A stretch of DNA of 64,000 nt from Pseudonocardia oroxyli (GCF_900102195.1 NZ_FNBE01000010.1:1-64000), one strand, 5' to 3'. Positions 26,375-35,837 are shown, counted from the first letter of the stretch. Numbers and translations: made by a program. The notes: generated by a model not told the origin, from the sequence alone.

Positions 26375-27192
26375 GCGACCAGCTCCCGGACGGCGTCGAG
26401 GTTGCGCCGGGCGAGATCGAGGTCGGCCAGGCCCAGGTGCGGCACCTCGACGCTCAGCGGGGTCCCCGCAGGCGCCGCGGCCACCAGCTCGGCCAGCGGG
26501 AGCTCCCCGGAACCGATGATCCCGCGCTGCACCCGCGCCTCGACCTGCAGCACCGATCCGTCCGCCTTCATGCCGAGCGGCAGCTCGGCGGGCAGGTCGA
26601 GGTGGGTCGGCGCCTCCAGGGGGCCGTCGCAGAGCTGCAGGCAGGGGACGAGCGCGGGGTCCAGGGCGCGGACGTCCTCCAGCGAGCTGCCGCCACGTCG
26701 GAGGTGGAGGGCGTCGAGCAGGACCGCGGCGCCCGCCGCCGCGGCCAGCTCGCCTGCTTCCAGGACGGTGCTCACCGGCTGGTAGCTGATGGGCTCGAGG
26801 GTGGGCAGGATGCCGACCGCGCGGGCGTCCGCGGTCAGGGCGGCGAGGGTGTCCGTCAGCCGCGAGCGGTCCGGGTCCACCCCGACGACGCTGAGCGTGC
26901 GGGCGCCGAGCGCGGCGCCCGCGTCCAGCGCGGGCTTCCAGTCCGCGGGCCCGGTCTCCGGGCCGAGGGTCAGGAACTCGACGTCTCGCACCTCGAGACC
27001 GGTGTCGGCGAGTCGCCGCAGCGTCTCCTTCGACATCGGCGAGCCCGGCTCCATGGGGTACTGGTGCTCGCCCGCGGTCACGGCCTTCACCCGGACGCCG
27101 ACGAAGTCGTAGCCCGCCGCGGCGGCGGTCGCGACGAGCTCGGGCGGGCTGAGCCGCAGGAGCGTGAGGTGTGCGATCCCGATCGGGGTCAT
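26371..27192 (-). CDS. Sugar phosphate isomerase/epimerase-type TIM barrel (AP_endonuc_2), possible dehydroshikimate dehydratase
   Basis: A 273-residue TIM barrel. Likely metal ligands are Glu in TLEPISYQP, Asp and His in LLDALHLRRG, Gln in PCLQLCDG and Glu in SVEVPHLG. Sugar isomerases such as IolE/IolI and 3-dehydroshikimate dehydratases (QuiC/AsbF type) both share this fold and ligand set. Beside a shikimate-dehydrogenase-like gene the dehydratase role is attractive, but beside a Gfo/Idh gene an inositol-like isomerase is equally possible. ATG 27192 overlaps the preceding stop. Confidence 0.8.
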   Translation of the reverse strand: MTPIGIAHLTLLRLSPPELVATAAAAGYDFVGVRVKAVTAGEHQYPMEPGSPMSKETLRRLADTGLEVRDVEFLTLGPETGPADWKPALDAGAALGARTLSVVGVDPDRSRLTDTLAALTADARAVGILPTLEPISYQPVSTVLEAGELAAAAGAAVLLDALHLRRGGSSLEDVRALDPALVPCLQLCDGPLEAPTHLDLPAELPLGMKADGSVLQVEARVQRGIIGSGELPLAELVAAAPAGTPLSVEVPHLGLADLDLARRNLDAVRELVA

Positions 27193-28262
27193 GCGGGGAT
27201 CTCCTCCCTGGTGGTGGGGACCGGTTCGGGGTGGCCGGACGCGGCCGAGCGGTAGAGCGCGGTGAGGATCGCCAGCGACTTCGCCGCCTCGCGGCCGGTC
27301 ACGGCGGGTGCACGCCCCTCCCGGACAGCGGCGACGAAATCGGCGATCTGCAGGGCGTGGAACGGGGCGAGCGACCCGTTGATCGCGGCCAGGTCGAGGT
27401 CCGGGACGAGCCCGCCGCCGAACGGGGACGAGACGGCGGCGGCGCCGGGCACGGCCCACACGTCGAGCCGCGCCTCGCTCCCCTCCGGATACTCCGCGAG
27501 CCCGACCGTGGCCCCGGTCGAGCCGCTGACCTGGACCCGCGTCCCGAGACCCGGGGTCACCGCCGTCGACGCGGCGAGCGTGGCCAGGCCGCCGCCCGCG
27601 AACCGGATCGTCGCGACGGCGGTGTCCTCGACCTCGACGGGGTGCGTCACGGTGGTGTGCGCGGCCGAGACCTCGACGGCCTCGCCCGCGCCGTTCATGA
27701 ACCACTGCAGCAGGTCGATGTTGTGCACGGCCTGGGTCATCAGGACCCCGCCGCCGTCGGTCGCCCAGGTGCCGCGCCAGGCCGCGGCCGTGTAGTACTC
27801 CGGCTCGCGGTGCAGCAGCACCGAGGCGTGCGCGAGGACCGGGCGGCCGAGCGCCCCGTCGTCGAGCGCGGCCCGGATGCGGCGCGCGGCGGGCCAGAAC
27901 CGGCGTTGGAACAGCACGCCCAGCTGCACGCCCGCCGCCTCCGCGGCGGCGATCATGCGGCCCGCCGCGCCGAGGTCGACGGCGATCGGCTTCTCGCACA
28001 GCACGTGCACCCCGTGTGCCGCGGCCCGGACGACGACGGCCTCGTGGGTGGGGTGCGGCGTGCACACGCTCACCAGGTCGAGCCCCAGCCCGAACAGCTC
28101 CTGCGGGTCGACGGCCCGGGTACCGAACCGCGCGGCGAGGGCGGCGGCACGAGCCGGGTCGACGTCCGTGACGGCGACCAGCTCGACATCCGCGAGCTCG
28201 CGGTAGGCGGCGGCGTGATTGCCGGCCACGTTGCCGCAGCCGATCACTGCGGCCCGCATCAT
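27189..28262 (-). CDS. Gfo/Idh/MocA-family oxidoreductase
   Basis: A 357-residue NAD(P)-dependent dehydrogenase acting on sugars or cyclitols. The Rossmann start is [20 protein letters not shown]. The catalytic EKP motif lies in [12 protein letters not shown], and a conserved HNIDLLQWF helix follows. Inositol, scyllo-inositol and glucose are typical substrates. The ATG at 28262 overlaps the stop of the transporter gene; the second ATG at 28259 is also possible. Together with the TIM barrel downstream it resembles a cyclitol oxidation module. Confidence 0.88.
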   Translation of the reverse strand: MMRAAVIGCGNVAGNHAAAYRELADVELVAVTDVDPARAAALAARFGTRAVDPQELFGLGLDLVSVCTPHPTHEAVVVRAAAHGVHVLCEKPIAVDLGAAGRMIAAAEAAGVQLGVLFQRRFWPAARRIRAALDDGALGRPVLAHASVLLHREPEYYTAAAWRGTWATDGGGVLMTQAVHNIDLLQWFMNGAGEAVEVSAAHTTVTHPVEVEDTAVATIRFAGGGLATLAASTAVTPGLGTRVQVSGSTGATVGLAEYPEGSEARLDVWAVPGAAAVSSPFGGGLVPDLDLAAINGSLAPFHALQIADFVAAVREGRAPAVTGREAAKSLAILTALYRSAASGHPEPVPTTREEIPA

Positions 28263-29596
28263 GAGGCGACGCGTGCCGGGACGGGCGCGCTGGACCGCGG
28301 CCTGCCGAGCTCGGCCGTGGGGACCTCGAAGGTCTCCGGCCCGGTCAGCGCCGCGATCGCCGAGGCGGCCACGAAGCCCACGCACAACCAGGCCACCGGG
28401 AGCCAGTTCGCCTGGTCGCCCGCCGTCAGCGCGGTGGCCCAGAGCGGGGTGAACCCGGCCGCCAGCAGGCCGACCATCAGGCCGATCGCCATGCCTGAGT
28501 AGCGGACCCGGGCCGGGAACTGCTCCGGGAAGTAGGCCGGGTAGATGCCGTTCGGCGCGGCGTAGCAGAGGCCGATCAGCAGCACGGCGCTCAGGTAGAT
28601 CCACGGGACGTTCTGGGTGCCGATGGCGTGGAAGAACACGAAGACCATCGCCCCCACACCGACCAGCCCGGTCACGAACACGGGCTTGCGGCCGACCCGG
28701 TCGGCGAGGATGCCGTAGAAGGGCTGGGTCAGCACGGCGACCGCGTTGGCCACCGAGATCACCGCGAGCATCGTCGGCCGCGAGATCCCCTCGACCTGGG
28801 TGGCGTAGGCGAGGGCGAAGACGTTGACGATGGTGTTGACCATGGCGAAGCTGGCGCAGACGGCGATCCGGAGCACGGTGAGCCAGTGGTCGCGGAACAG
28901 CTCGACGATCGGGGCCTTGGCCGTCTCCGCGGTCTCCTGCAGCTCGTGGAAGACCTCGGGCTCCTGCAGCGAGCGGCGCAGGAAGTAGGCGACCCCGGTC
29001 ACCGCGATGGACAGCCAGAACGGGATCCGCCAGCCCCACGACAGCAGCTGGTCCTCGGGCAGGGCCGCGACCGGGATGAACACGAGGCTCGACACCACGA
29101 TGCCGAACATGATGCCGCTCATGGTGAAGCTGGCGAAGAACGCGCGCCTGCGGTCGGGGGCGTGCTCCATGGACAGCGAGCTGGCTCCGGGCGACTCACC
29201 TCCCGCCGACAGGCCCTGGAGCAGGCGCAACAGCACGAGGATGATCGGCGCGGCCACGCCGATCGACTGGTAGGAGGGCAGGCAGCCGATCAGGAAGGTC
29301 GAGAGGCCCATCAGCAGCAGGGTGGCCATCAGCGCGTTGCGCCTGCCGAACCGGTCGCCGAAGTGGCCGAACAGGATCGCGCCGAGGGGACGGGCGACGT
29401 AGGCCACGCCGAGTGTGGCGATGGACAGCAGCGCCCCGGTGGCGCCTGCGTCGGGGAAGAAGACCTTCCCGAACACGAGCGCCGCGGCGGAGCCGTAGAT
29501 GAAGAAGTCGTAGTACTCGAGGGTGCTGCCCAGGAAGCCGGAGACCGCGGCCTTCCTCGGGTTGTTGCGGGTCGGGGCCGATGCCGTACTGGACAT
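28259..29596 (-). CDS. MHS-family MFS transporter (metabolite:H+ symporter)
   Basis: A 445-residue carrier with about twelve membrane segments. The first helix [20 protein letters not shown] and the loop [13 protein letters not shown] are typical of the MHS group that includes ShiA, KgtP and ProP, all organic acid or osmolyte importers. ATG 29596 has AAAGGAA upstream. It is the first gene of a minus-strand operon running to 20154. The promoter region contains GTCCAACACTC. A shikimate-like or other ring acid substrate is inferred from the operon. Confidence 0.9.
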   Translation of the reverse strand: MSSTASAPTRNNPRKAAVSGFLGSTLEYYDFFIYGSAAALVFGKVFFPDAGATGALLSIATLGVAYVARPLGAILFGHFGDRFGRRNALMATLLLMGLSTFLIGCLPSYQSIGVAAPIILVLLRLLQGLSAGGESPGASSLSMEHAPDRRRAFFASFTMSGIMFGIVVSSLVFIPVAALPEDQLLSWGWRIPFWLSIAVTGVAYFLRRSLQEPEVFHELQETAETAKAPIVELFRDHWLTVLRIAVCASFAMVNTIVNVFALAYATQVEGISRPTMLAVISVANAVAVLTQPFYGILADRVGRKPVFVTGLVGVGAMVFVFFHAIGTQNVPWIYLSAVLLIGLCYAAPNGIYPAYFPEQFPARVRYSGMAIGLMVGLLAAGFTPLWATALTAGDQANWLPVAWLCVGFVAASAIAALTGPETFEVPTAELGRPRSSAPVPARVAS

Positions 29597-29687
29597 GGCG
29601 TTCCTTTCGAACCGGCGACGTCGACGGGGGCGCCTGACGAGGAGCCCTGCGGAGATGACGACGAGGGTTGCACCGGAAACCAAGTCC

Positions 29688-29698
29688 GTCCAACACTC
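29688..29698. promoter_or_regulatory. Shared 11-mer upstream of the MHS operon (site C)
   Basis: GTCCAACACTC, identical to 22932-22942; both precede genes read on the minus strand and both are followed by TTC/TTTC-rich sequence. It lies 92-102 bases upstream of the transporter start, a plausible LysR activation site. Confidence 0.35.
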
Positions 29699-29732
29699 AG
29701 TTTCACAGACTCCATGCTTCCAGCGCACACAA

Positions 29733-30629
29733 TCAGTCCGCGGGCGTCGGGAGGACCTCCTCCGCGATCTCCAGGACCGCCTTCAGCACCGGGGAGGGGT
29801 TGTCCGGCAGCCAGGCCAGCGCGTGCCGCATGTAGGTGGGCTCGCCACGGAGCGGGACGAACACCGACGACGCGGGCATGATGTGCTGCACCCCCTGGGC
29901 CATCAGCGCCACGCCGACGCCCGCCGACACCAGCGTCAGGATCATGTACGGGTCGGTGATCTCCTGGACGATCCGCGGCCGGAAGCCGGCGTTCGCGCAG
30001 GCCTGAGCCGTGAGCTGCGCCAGCGAGGACCCGACGTCCAGGGGCAGGGTGATGAACCCGTCCTCGGCGAGGTCGCCGAGGTCCACCTCGGTCTCGCCCG
30101 CGAGCGGATGGTCGATCGGCAGCGCCACGCCGAGCCGCTCCTTCCCGATCAACCGCGTGCACACCGGCGAGGGCTCGAGGGGCAGACCCACGAACACGAT
30201 GTCCAGGGCGCCGCGTTCGACCTGCTCCACGCCGTCCCGGGTCATGACGCGCCCGGTCAGCGAGAGCGTGACGTCCGGGTAGCGCTGGCGGACCGCCCTG
30301 GTCAGCGGCGGGAGCGTGAGGTGGTTGAGCGCGCCGGAGAAGCCGATCGAGACGGTGCCGTAGACGACCCCGTCGGTCGCTCGGCTGGCCTGCCTGCCCA
30401 GCTCCAGCTCCTCGAACACGCGCCGGGCGTGGGGCAGCAGCGCGTGCCCGGCGGGAGTGAGCGACACGCTGCGGGTGCTCCGGTCGAACAGGCTGGTCCC
30501 GAGCTCGCGCTCCAGCCTGCGGATGGTCTGACTGAGCGGGGACTGCGCGAGGTTCAACCGCGCCGCCGCACGCCCGAAGTGCAGCTCCTCGGCGACCGCG
30601 ATGAACGCCTCCAGCCAACGGATCTCCAC
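29733..30629 (-). CDS. LysR-family transcriptional regulator 2
   Basis: A 298-residue regulator with [23 protein letters not shown] then [20 protein letters not shown], and the effector domain [22 protein letters not shown] 30629 is chosen because GGGAGGA lies six bases upstream; the longer in-frame start would add an unconserved 25-residue leader running through the operator region. It is divergent from flavoprotein 3, with a palindromic T-N11-A type site between, the classic LysR arrangement. Confidence 0.9.
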   Translation of the reverse strand: MEIRWLEAFIAVAEELHFGRAAARLNLAQSPLSQTIRRLERELGTSLFDRSTRSVSLTPAGHALLPHARRVFEELELGRQASRATDGVVYGTVSIGFSGALNHLTLPPLTRAVRQRYPDVTLSLTGRVMTRDGVEQVERGALDIVFVGLPLEPSPVCTRLIGKERLGVALPIDHPLAGETEVDLGDLAEDGFITLPLDVGSSLAQLTAQACANAGFRPRIVQEITDPYMILTLVSAGVGVALMAQGVQHIMPASSVFVPLRGEPTYMRHALAWLPDNPSPVLKAVLEIAEEVLPTPAD

Positions 30630-30689
30630 GACGACTCCTCCCTTGCGCAGGACGGAATCCCACATATAGTCGGCTGCCGACACAGTAAG

Positions 30690-30715
30690 TGTGAGATTCA
30701 GCATCGAATCCTACA
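30690..30715. promoter_or_regulatory. LysR operator palindrome
   Basis: TGTnnGATTC-N6-GAATCnnACA, an interrupted palindrome with all eight arm bases matching on each side. It sits between the divergent LysR gene 2 (start 30629) and flavoprotein 3 (start 30753) in a locally AT-rich stretch, and contains the T-N11-A pattern recognised by LysR proteins. Confidence 0.65.
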
Positions 30716-30752
30716 CAGTCTCAGACCGTTTCACACAGAGGGGACCAACGCC

Positions 30753-32414
30753 GTGACCCGGTACGACGTCGTCGTGGTCGGCTCGGGAGCCGGTGGGCTC
30801 GCCGCGGCCGTCGCCGCGGCCCATGGGGGACAACGCGTCCTCGTCCTGGAGCGGGACACCGTCTGCGGCGGTGCGACCGCGTGGTCCGGCGGCTGGATGT
30901 GGGCGCCGGGCAACCCGCTCGCCCGCGCCGACGGCGTCGACGAGGACCCCGCCCAGTTCCGCAGCTACCTGCACGCCGCGCTCGGCAAGGACTACGACGC
31001 CGAACGCGTCGACGCGTTCCTGGACGCCGCACCCGAGATGGTCCGGTTCTTCCACACCGAGACCGCCCTGCGGTTCGTGCCGGGCGCGCGGATCTGCGAC
31101 GTCTACGGCGACCTGCCCGGCGCGGGCACCGGCCATCGGTCCGTCGCACCGCAGCCCGTGGACCTGCGAGAGCTCGGTCCGGAGGTCGCGCGGCTGCTGC
31201 GCCACCAGCTCTACGAGACCTCGTTCCTCGGCATGGGGATCATGGCGGGCGACGACCTCGGGCTCTTCCTGTCCGCCTCCCGGGGCGACCCGCGCGGGCT
31301 GCTGCACGCGACCCGCCGGGTCGGGCGGCACCTGCTCGACCTGGTGCGGTTCCGGCGCGGGATGCAGCTGGTCAACGGCACCGCGCTCGTCGGACGGCTG
31401 CTGCGCGCTGCGCTCGACGCCGGCGTCGAGATCCAGACGTCCTCCCCCGTACTGGAGCTCGTTCGCGAGGGCGACCGGGTCACCGGTGTGGTCGCGTCCA
31501 CACCGGACGGACCCCGGACGATCGCCGCGGGCCGCGCGGTGGTGCTCGCCACCGGCGGGTTCCCGCAGGACGTGCAGCGGCGCCGGGCGGTCTTCCCCCG
31601 CGGGGAGGAGCACCACACGCTCGCGCCCCCCACCGCGGACGGCGCGGGGATCACGCTCGGCGAGTCCGTGGGCGGCCGGTTGCGCACCGACCTGGCCTCG
31701 CCCGCCGCCTGGTGCCCCGTCTCGCTGGTGCCGTTCCGGGTCGGCCGCCGCACGGGCGTGTTCCCGCACATCATGGACCGGGCGAAACCGGGCAGCATCG
31801 GGGTGCTGCGCACCGGGCGCCGGTTCGTCAACGAGGCGAACGGCTACCACGACTACGTCACCGCGATGCTCGCCGCGACGCCTGCGGACGAGCCGGTGCA
31901 GTCCTGGCAGATCGCCGACGCGCGGTTCGTGCGCCGGTACCCGCTCGGCATGGCCAAGCCGCTGCCCGTGCCGCTGACCCCGTACCTGCGCAGCGGGTAC
32001 CTCACCCGCGGCCGCACGCTGGAGGAGCTGGCGCGAAGGTGCGGCATCGACGAGGCCGGGCTGGTGTCGACGGTCGCCGAGTTCAACCGCGCCGCCCGCC
32101 GCGGCGAGGATCCCGAGTTCGGTCGCGGCTCGACCCCGTTCAACCGCTACGGCGGCGCGCTCGCCCCCCTGGAGAAGGGCCCCTTCTACGCGGTCCGGGT
32201 GGTGCCGGGCAGCTTCGGGTCGTTCGCCGGGCTCGCCACCGACGCCCGCGCCCGCGTCCTCGACGCCGCGGACGCCCCGATCCCCGGCCTCTACGCCGTG
32301 GGGTGCGACCAGGCCAGCGTGATGGGCGGGCACTACCCCGCCGGGGGGATCAACATCGGGCCCGCGATGACCTTCGGGTTCATCGCCGCCCACGACATCG
32401 GAGGTCGGTCGTGA
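30753..32414 (+). CDS. FAD-dependent dehydrogenase 3 (FAD_binding_2, KstD-like)
   Basis: A 553-residue flavoprotein. FAD motif VVVGSGAGGLAAAVAAAHGG, then GGATAWSGGWMWAPGNP. The C-terminus GLYAVGCDQASVMGGHYPAG and GPAMTFGFIAAHDI matches 3-ketosteroid-1-dehydrogenase-type enzymes, including the Tyr before Pro. GTG 30753 has GAGGGGA eight bases upstream. It leads a three-gene unit with VOC and SDR genes, all joined by GTGA overlaps, divergent from LysR 2. A ring desaturation step on a cyclic ketone acid is inferred. Confidence 0.85.
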   Translation: MTRYDVVVVGSGAGGLAAAVAAAHGGQRVLVLERDTVCGGATAWSGGWMWAPGNPLARADGVDEDPAQFRSYLHAALGKDYDAERVDAFLDAAPEMVRFFHTETALRFVPGARICDVYGDLPGAGTGHRSVAPQPVDLRELGPEVARLLRHQLYETSFLGMGIMAGDDLGLFLSASRGDPRGLLHATRRVGRHLLDLVRFRRGMQLVNGTALVGRLLRAALDAGVEIQTSSPVLELVREGDRVTGVVASTPDGPRTIAAGRAVVLATGGFPQDVQRRRAVFPRGEEHHTLAPPTADGAGITLGESVGGRLRTDLASPAAWCPVSLVPFRVGRRTGVFPHIMDRAKPGSIGVLRTGRRFVNEANGYHDYVTAMLAATPADEPVQSWQIADARFVRRYPLGMAKPLPVPLTPYLRSGYLTRGRTLEELARRCGIDEAGLVSTVAEFNRAARRGEDPEFGRGSTPFNRYGGALAPLEKGPFYAVRVVPGSFGSFAGLATDARARVLDAADAPIPGLYAVGCDQASVMGGHYPAGGINIGPAMTFGFIAAHDIGGRS

Positions 32415-32848
32415 GAATGGACCAGGTCGGCGTGGTCGTGCGGAGCCTCGACGCGGCCGCCGACGGGATGCGCGCGGTGTTCGGGCTCGAGCCGCACACG
32501 CGCGTGGAGAACACCTACCGCCGCACCGAGTACCGCGGTACCGAGATCGACGCGACGGTCGGCGTGCTGCTCTACGACCTCGGCGGCGTCGAGCTCGAGT
32601 TCCTCGCCCCGCGCACCGAGGGGAACGTCTGGGCGGACCACCTGGCGGAGAAGGGCGAGGGCATGCACCACCTCCGATTCGCCGTGGACTCGCACGCCAC
32701 GACCGCCGCGGACCTGCGCGAACGCGGTGTGGAGACCTACCAGCAGGGCGAGTCGATGCGCGGCGGAGGCGTCCGCTACGCCTACTACGACACCGTGTCG
32801 CAGCTCGGTTTCCTGATCGAGACGCTCAACCCCGGAGGCACGCCGTGA
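32411..32848 (+). CDS. VOC (glyoxalase/methylmalonyl-CoA epimerase-like) protein
   Basis: A 145-residue vicinal-oxygen-chelate protein with two beta-alpha-beta modules: DQVGVVVRSLDAAADGMRAV then VELEFLAPRTEG, and GMHHLRFAVDSHATTAADL then QLGFLIETLNPG. The HH in GMHHLRF and the Glu in VELEFL/FLIETL are candidate metal ligands, as in methylmalonyl-CoA epimerase. It may isomerise or epimerise a keto acid, or cleave an enediol. GTG 32411 overlaps flavoprotein 3; ATG 32417 is an alternative start. Confidence 0.8.
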   Translation: MRMDQVGVVVRSLDAAADGMRAVFGLEPHTRVENTYRRTEYRGTEIDATVGVLLYDLGGVELEFLAPRTEGNVWADHLAEKGEGMHHLRFAVDSHATTAADLRERGVETYQQGESMRGGGVRYAYYDTVSQLGFLIETLNPGGTP

Positions 32849-33534
32849 GGTATCCCGAGGGCGTGCTCGCGCTGGTCACCGGTGGGGCGAGCGGCATCGG
32901 CGCCGCCACCGCGGCGCGACTGCGGGAGGCGGGGGTCCGGGTCGTCACCGCGGACCTCGCCCCCGGCGCGGACGAGAAGCTCGACGTGACCGACCCCGAT
33001 GCCGTCGCCGCGATGGTCGCCGGCATCGGGCCGGTCGGGATCCTGGTCAACAGTGCCGGGATCGTCGGCCCGTCCGGGCCGCTGGTCGATCTCGACCTGG
33101 ACGCGTGGCGGACCACGTTCCGGGTCAACGTCGAGGGCACGTTCCTGCTCTGCCGCGCCGTCGCTCCGCAGATGGTGGCGGCGGGCTGGGGCCGGATCGT
33201 GACGCTGGCCAGCATCGCCGCCAAGGACGGCAACCCCGGCCAGAGCGCCTACTCGGCGTCGAAGGCCGCGGTGATCGGGCTGACCAAGTCCCTCGGCAAG
33301 GAGCTGGCGCGGACCGGCGTGCTGGTCAACGCGGTCGCCCCCGCCGCCGTCTCGACGCCGATGAACGCCCACACCGACCCGGCCGTCCTCGCCCGCTCCC
33401 AGTCCCTGACCCCCATGGGTCGGTTCGGCACGGCCGCGGAGATCGCCGAGCTGATCGCCTGGTTGTGCTCCGCGCAGGTCAGCTTCTCGACCGGCGCCGT
33501 CTACGACGCCAGCGGCGGCCGGGCGACGTATTGA
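32845..33534 (+). CDS. Short-chain dehydrogenase/reductase
   Basis: A 229-residue classical SDR. Cofactor motif TGGASGIGAAT, acidic D in TADLAPG (NAD preference likely), NSAG in ILVNSAGIVG, catalytic Ser in LASIAA and the YSASK active site (Tyr, Lys). It probably interconverts a ring alcohol and ketone for the flavoprotein. It overlaps the VOC gene by GTGA and ends just before a strong hairpin. Confidence 0.9.
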   Translation: MRYPEGVLALVTGGASGIGAATAARLREAGVRVVTADLAPGADEKLDVTDPDAVAAMVAGIGPVGILVNSAGIVGPSGPLVDLDLDAWRTTFRVNVEGTFLLCRAVAPQMVAAGWGRIVTLASIAAKDGNPGQSAYSASKAAVIGLTKSLGKELARTGVLVNAVAPAAVSTPMNAHTDPAVLARSQSLTPMGRFGTAAEIAELIAWLCSAQVSFSTGAVYDASGGRATY

Positions 33535-33539
33535 GTCGG

Positions 33540-33557
33540 CGCCGCGGTTCCGCGGCG
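33540..33557. terminator. GC-rich hairpin between convergent genes
   Basis: CGCCGCGG-TT-CCGCGGCG, a perfect 8-bp inverted repeat six bases after the SDR stop and 18 bases before the transporter stop. It has no U-tract, as is common in high-GC actinobacteria, and could stop transcription from both sides. Confidence 0.5.
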
Positions 33558-33574
33558 GGGCACCGGGGCGGCGC

Positions 33575-34912
33575 TCACGCCATGTCGACGTCGCGGGTCT
33601 CGGGGCCGAGCCAGGCGCCGACGCTGACGAGGAGGCCGCCGATCGCCATCAGGATCGCCGAGGCGTAGGTGGTGCCGAACAGCGCGCCGAGACCGACGAG
33701 GTAGTAGGCGTAGAAGGCCGGGACGACGAGGGCGAGGCTGTACCCGATGCCGTAGCCGGTGGAGCGCAGCGCGGCCGGGAAGCGCTCGGTCATGTAGGCG
33801 GCGATCGGGCCGAAGGTCAGGATGCCGACGACGAACGCGACGGTCAGCAGCAGGGTCGCGAGCCCGAAGCCGGGATCGGTCGCCCCGGCCAGCAGCGCGG
33901 TGGCCCCGCCACCCACCACGGCGACCAGCAGACCGACGCCGATGTAGAAGGGCCGCCGTCCGATGCGCTGGCTCAGCACCCCGGCGATCGGGTAGGTCAC
34001 GGCGCTCACCGCGGAGGCGATGATCAGGGCGACGGTGAGCTGGGTCGGGGTGAGCCCGGCGACCTTCGAGGTGAGGCCCGGCAGGACCGATGCCGAGATG
34101 TTCAGCGCGATCCAGACCCCCGTCATCAGCACGAACACCTGGCCGAGGCTGCGGCGGTTGGCGCCGGTGAAGAGCTGCCGCAAGGGCGAGACCCGCTTGG
34201 CGGCGGGCTCGGCGTTCGCCCAGGCCTCGGACTCGGGGACCCGCCGGACGAAGTACACCAGGAACCCGGCCGCCAGCAGGGCGCCGATCACGAACGGGAT
34301 CCGCCAGCCCCACACGGCGTAGGCCGAGTCCGGGGACCCGGCGGGGAAGATCTGCAGCAGGAGCAGGGTCATCGCCGAGATCAGGCACAGCGCGCCGGGC
34401 GAGGTCATGGTGATCAGGCCGCTGGCCAGACCCCGACGCCGCTTCGGCGTCCACTCCATCGCGAGCGGGATCGCCGCGGTGTACTCCCCGCCGAGGAACA
34501 CGCCGTCGACCAGGCGCAGCAGGATCACCAGCGCGATCCCCCACAGCCCCACCGACGCGTATCCCGGCAGCAGCCCGATGAGCAGCGTCGTGACCGCGAT
34601 GCCGGCGATCGCGATGATGGTCGCCTTGCGCCTGCCGGTCCGGTCCGCGATGACGCCGAAGATCGCCGCACCCACCGGGCGGCCGAGGAGGGTGGCGGTG
34701 AAGACGAACGCGGCGATGATCGCGGTCGTGCCCGCGTCGAGGCCCGGGGGCACGAAGTACCCCATCGCCGGGGCGAGCACGATCACCGGCAGGTAGATGT
34801 CGAACTGGTCCACGAAGTAGCCGACGATCCCGCCGGTCAGGGCACGTCTGCGGTTGGCCCGGTCGAGGGCGACGGGCTGGTCCTGGTCGGGACTGTGGGC
34901 GGTCTCGGTCAT
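33575..34912 (-). CDS. MFS transporter
   Basis: A 445-residue carrier with twelve predicted membrane segments. Signature parts are YFVDQFDIYLPVIVLAPAMG in helix 1 and ADRTGRRKATIIAIAG in the helix 2-3 loop, with GGEYTAAIPLAMEWTP in helix 4-5, typical of the sugar/organic-acid (MHS-like) MFS group. Most likely an importer for the adjacent cluster. It converges with the SDR unit and is read in the same direction as the IclR gene, 114 bases downstream of that gene's stop. The substrate is unknown. Confidence 0.87.
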   Translation of the reverse strand: MTETAHSPDQDQPVALDRANRRRALTGGIVGYFVDQFDIYLPVIVLAPAMGYFVPPGLDAGTTAIIAAFVFTATLLGRPVGAAIFGVIADRTGRRKATIIAIAGIAVTTLLIGLLPGYASVGLWGIALVILLRLVDGVFLGGEYTAAIPLAMEWTPKRRRGLASGLITMTSPGALCLISAMTLLLLQIFPAGSPDSAYAVWGWRIPFVIGALLAAGFLVYFVRRVPESEAWANAEPAAKRVSPLRQLFTGANRRSLGQVFVLMTGVWIALNISASVLPGLTSKVAGLTPTQLTVALIIASAVSAVTYPIAGVLSQRIGRRPFYIGVGLLVAVVGGGATALLAGATDPGFGLATLLLTVAFVVGILTFGPIAAYMTERFPAALRSTGYGIGYSLALVVPAFYAYYLVGLGALFGTTYASAILMAIGGLLVSVGAWLGPETRDVDMA

Positions 34913-35012
34913 GGTCTCTCCGATGGGGACCGAGCGTTCCCGCGGGGCGGCAACGCTGCGCGCGATGGGGGTGGGTGGTACCGAGCCGACAGCGCGGAGC
35001 GGTCGGCGCCGG

Positions 35013-35034
35013 GGGTCAGAGCAGGGTCAGAGCA
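35013..35034. repeat. Perfect 11-bp tandem duplication
   Basis: GGGTCAGAGCA occurs twice head to tail and includes the IclR stop codon region. It looks like a small replication-slippage duplication at the 3' end of the gene. Confidence 0.6.
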
Positions 35035-35809
35035 GGGCGGTGAAGTCCTGCGGGAAGTGGTGCTCGCCGCCGAGCTCCTTGCTGAGCTCGTAGGCGGCGC
35101 CCGCGAGATCCCGCCACGCCGCACCGGTGGTGTCGACGGGCAGGGTCCGTGCGGTGCCGATGACGGCCATGGAGGCGCAGATCCCCGACTCGTCGAAGAC
35201 GGGGGCGCCGACCGCGGTGATGTCGGAGTCGAGCAGGTGGGTGCTGGCGAGCCCGGTGTCGCGGGCTCGGGCGACCCCCTCGGCGAGCCGGCGGCGCTCG
35301 GCCCCGGCGACGGAGGACACGAGCCGTTCGGCCCGCAGCTGATCCGCCATGAACGCGAGGAACACCTGGCACTGCGCGGAGTCGACCGGGAGCTGGTGGC
35401 CGATCCGCACCGTCACGACGACGGGGTTGCTGTTGTCCTCCTCCACCCGCGTGACGACGGGTCCGCTCGCGCCCCACAGGCTGAGCGCCGCCGACAGCCG
35501 GGTGCGGCGGGCCAGCGCCACGAGGTGCGGCGGGGCGAGATCGACGACCGCCCGGCGCCCGAGCGAGAAGGCGCCGAGCTGGACGAGCAGCCCGCCGGGG
35601 ACGAAGGCCGAACCGTCCCGGCTACGCTCGAGCAGGCCCGCCGAGACCAGTGACCCGAAGTAGCGGTGGGTCGTGCTGCGGTTGAGACCCAGCTCGGTCG
35701 CGGCGTCCGCCACCGTGAGCAGTGGGCGGTCCGGTCGGAACAGCCCGAGGATCTGGCTGGCGCGGGTCACCGCCTGGATGTCGCCCTGCGAGGCGCCTGG
35801 CTCGGTCAT
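35027..35809 (-). CDS. IclR-family transcriptional regulator
   Basis: A 260-residue regulator. The winged HTH (12-75) reads AVTRASQILGLFRPDRPLLT then VADAATELGLNRSTTHRYFG. The effector domain includes VDSAQCQVFLAFM and GICASMAVIGTARTLP, as in IclR proteins that sense small acids or aromatics. It is divergent from the cupin-aldolase-DUF6282 genes, and the intergenic region carries three TTCGCAnTG-type sites, so it most likely controls that unit and itself. Confidence 0.9.
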   Translation of the reverse strand: MTEPGASQGDIQAVTRASQILGLFRPDRPLLTVADAATELGLNRSTTHRYFGSLVSAGLLERSRDGSAFVPGGLLVQLGAFSLGRRAVVDLAPPHLVALARRTRLSAALSLWGASGPVVTRVEEDNSNPVVVTVRIGHQLPVDSAQCQVFLAFMADQLRAERLVSSVAGAERRRLAEGVARARDTGLASTHLLDSDITAVGAPVFDESGICASMAVIGTARTLPVDTTGAAWRDLAGAAYELSKELGGEHHFPQDFTALL

Positions 35810-35837
35810 CGTGGAACTTCACCATCCGAACGTCGTG

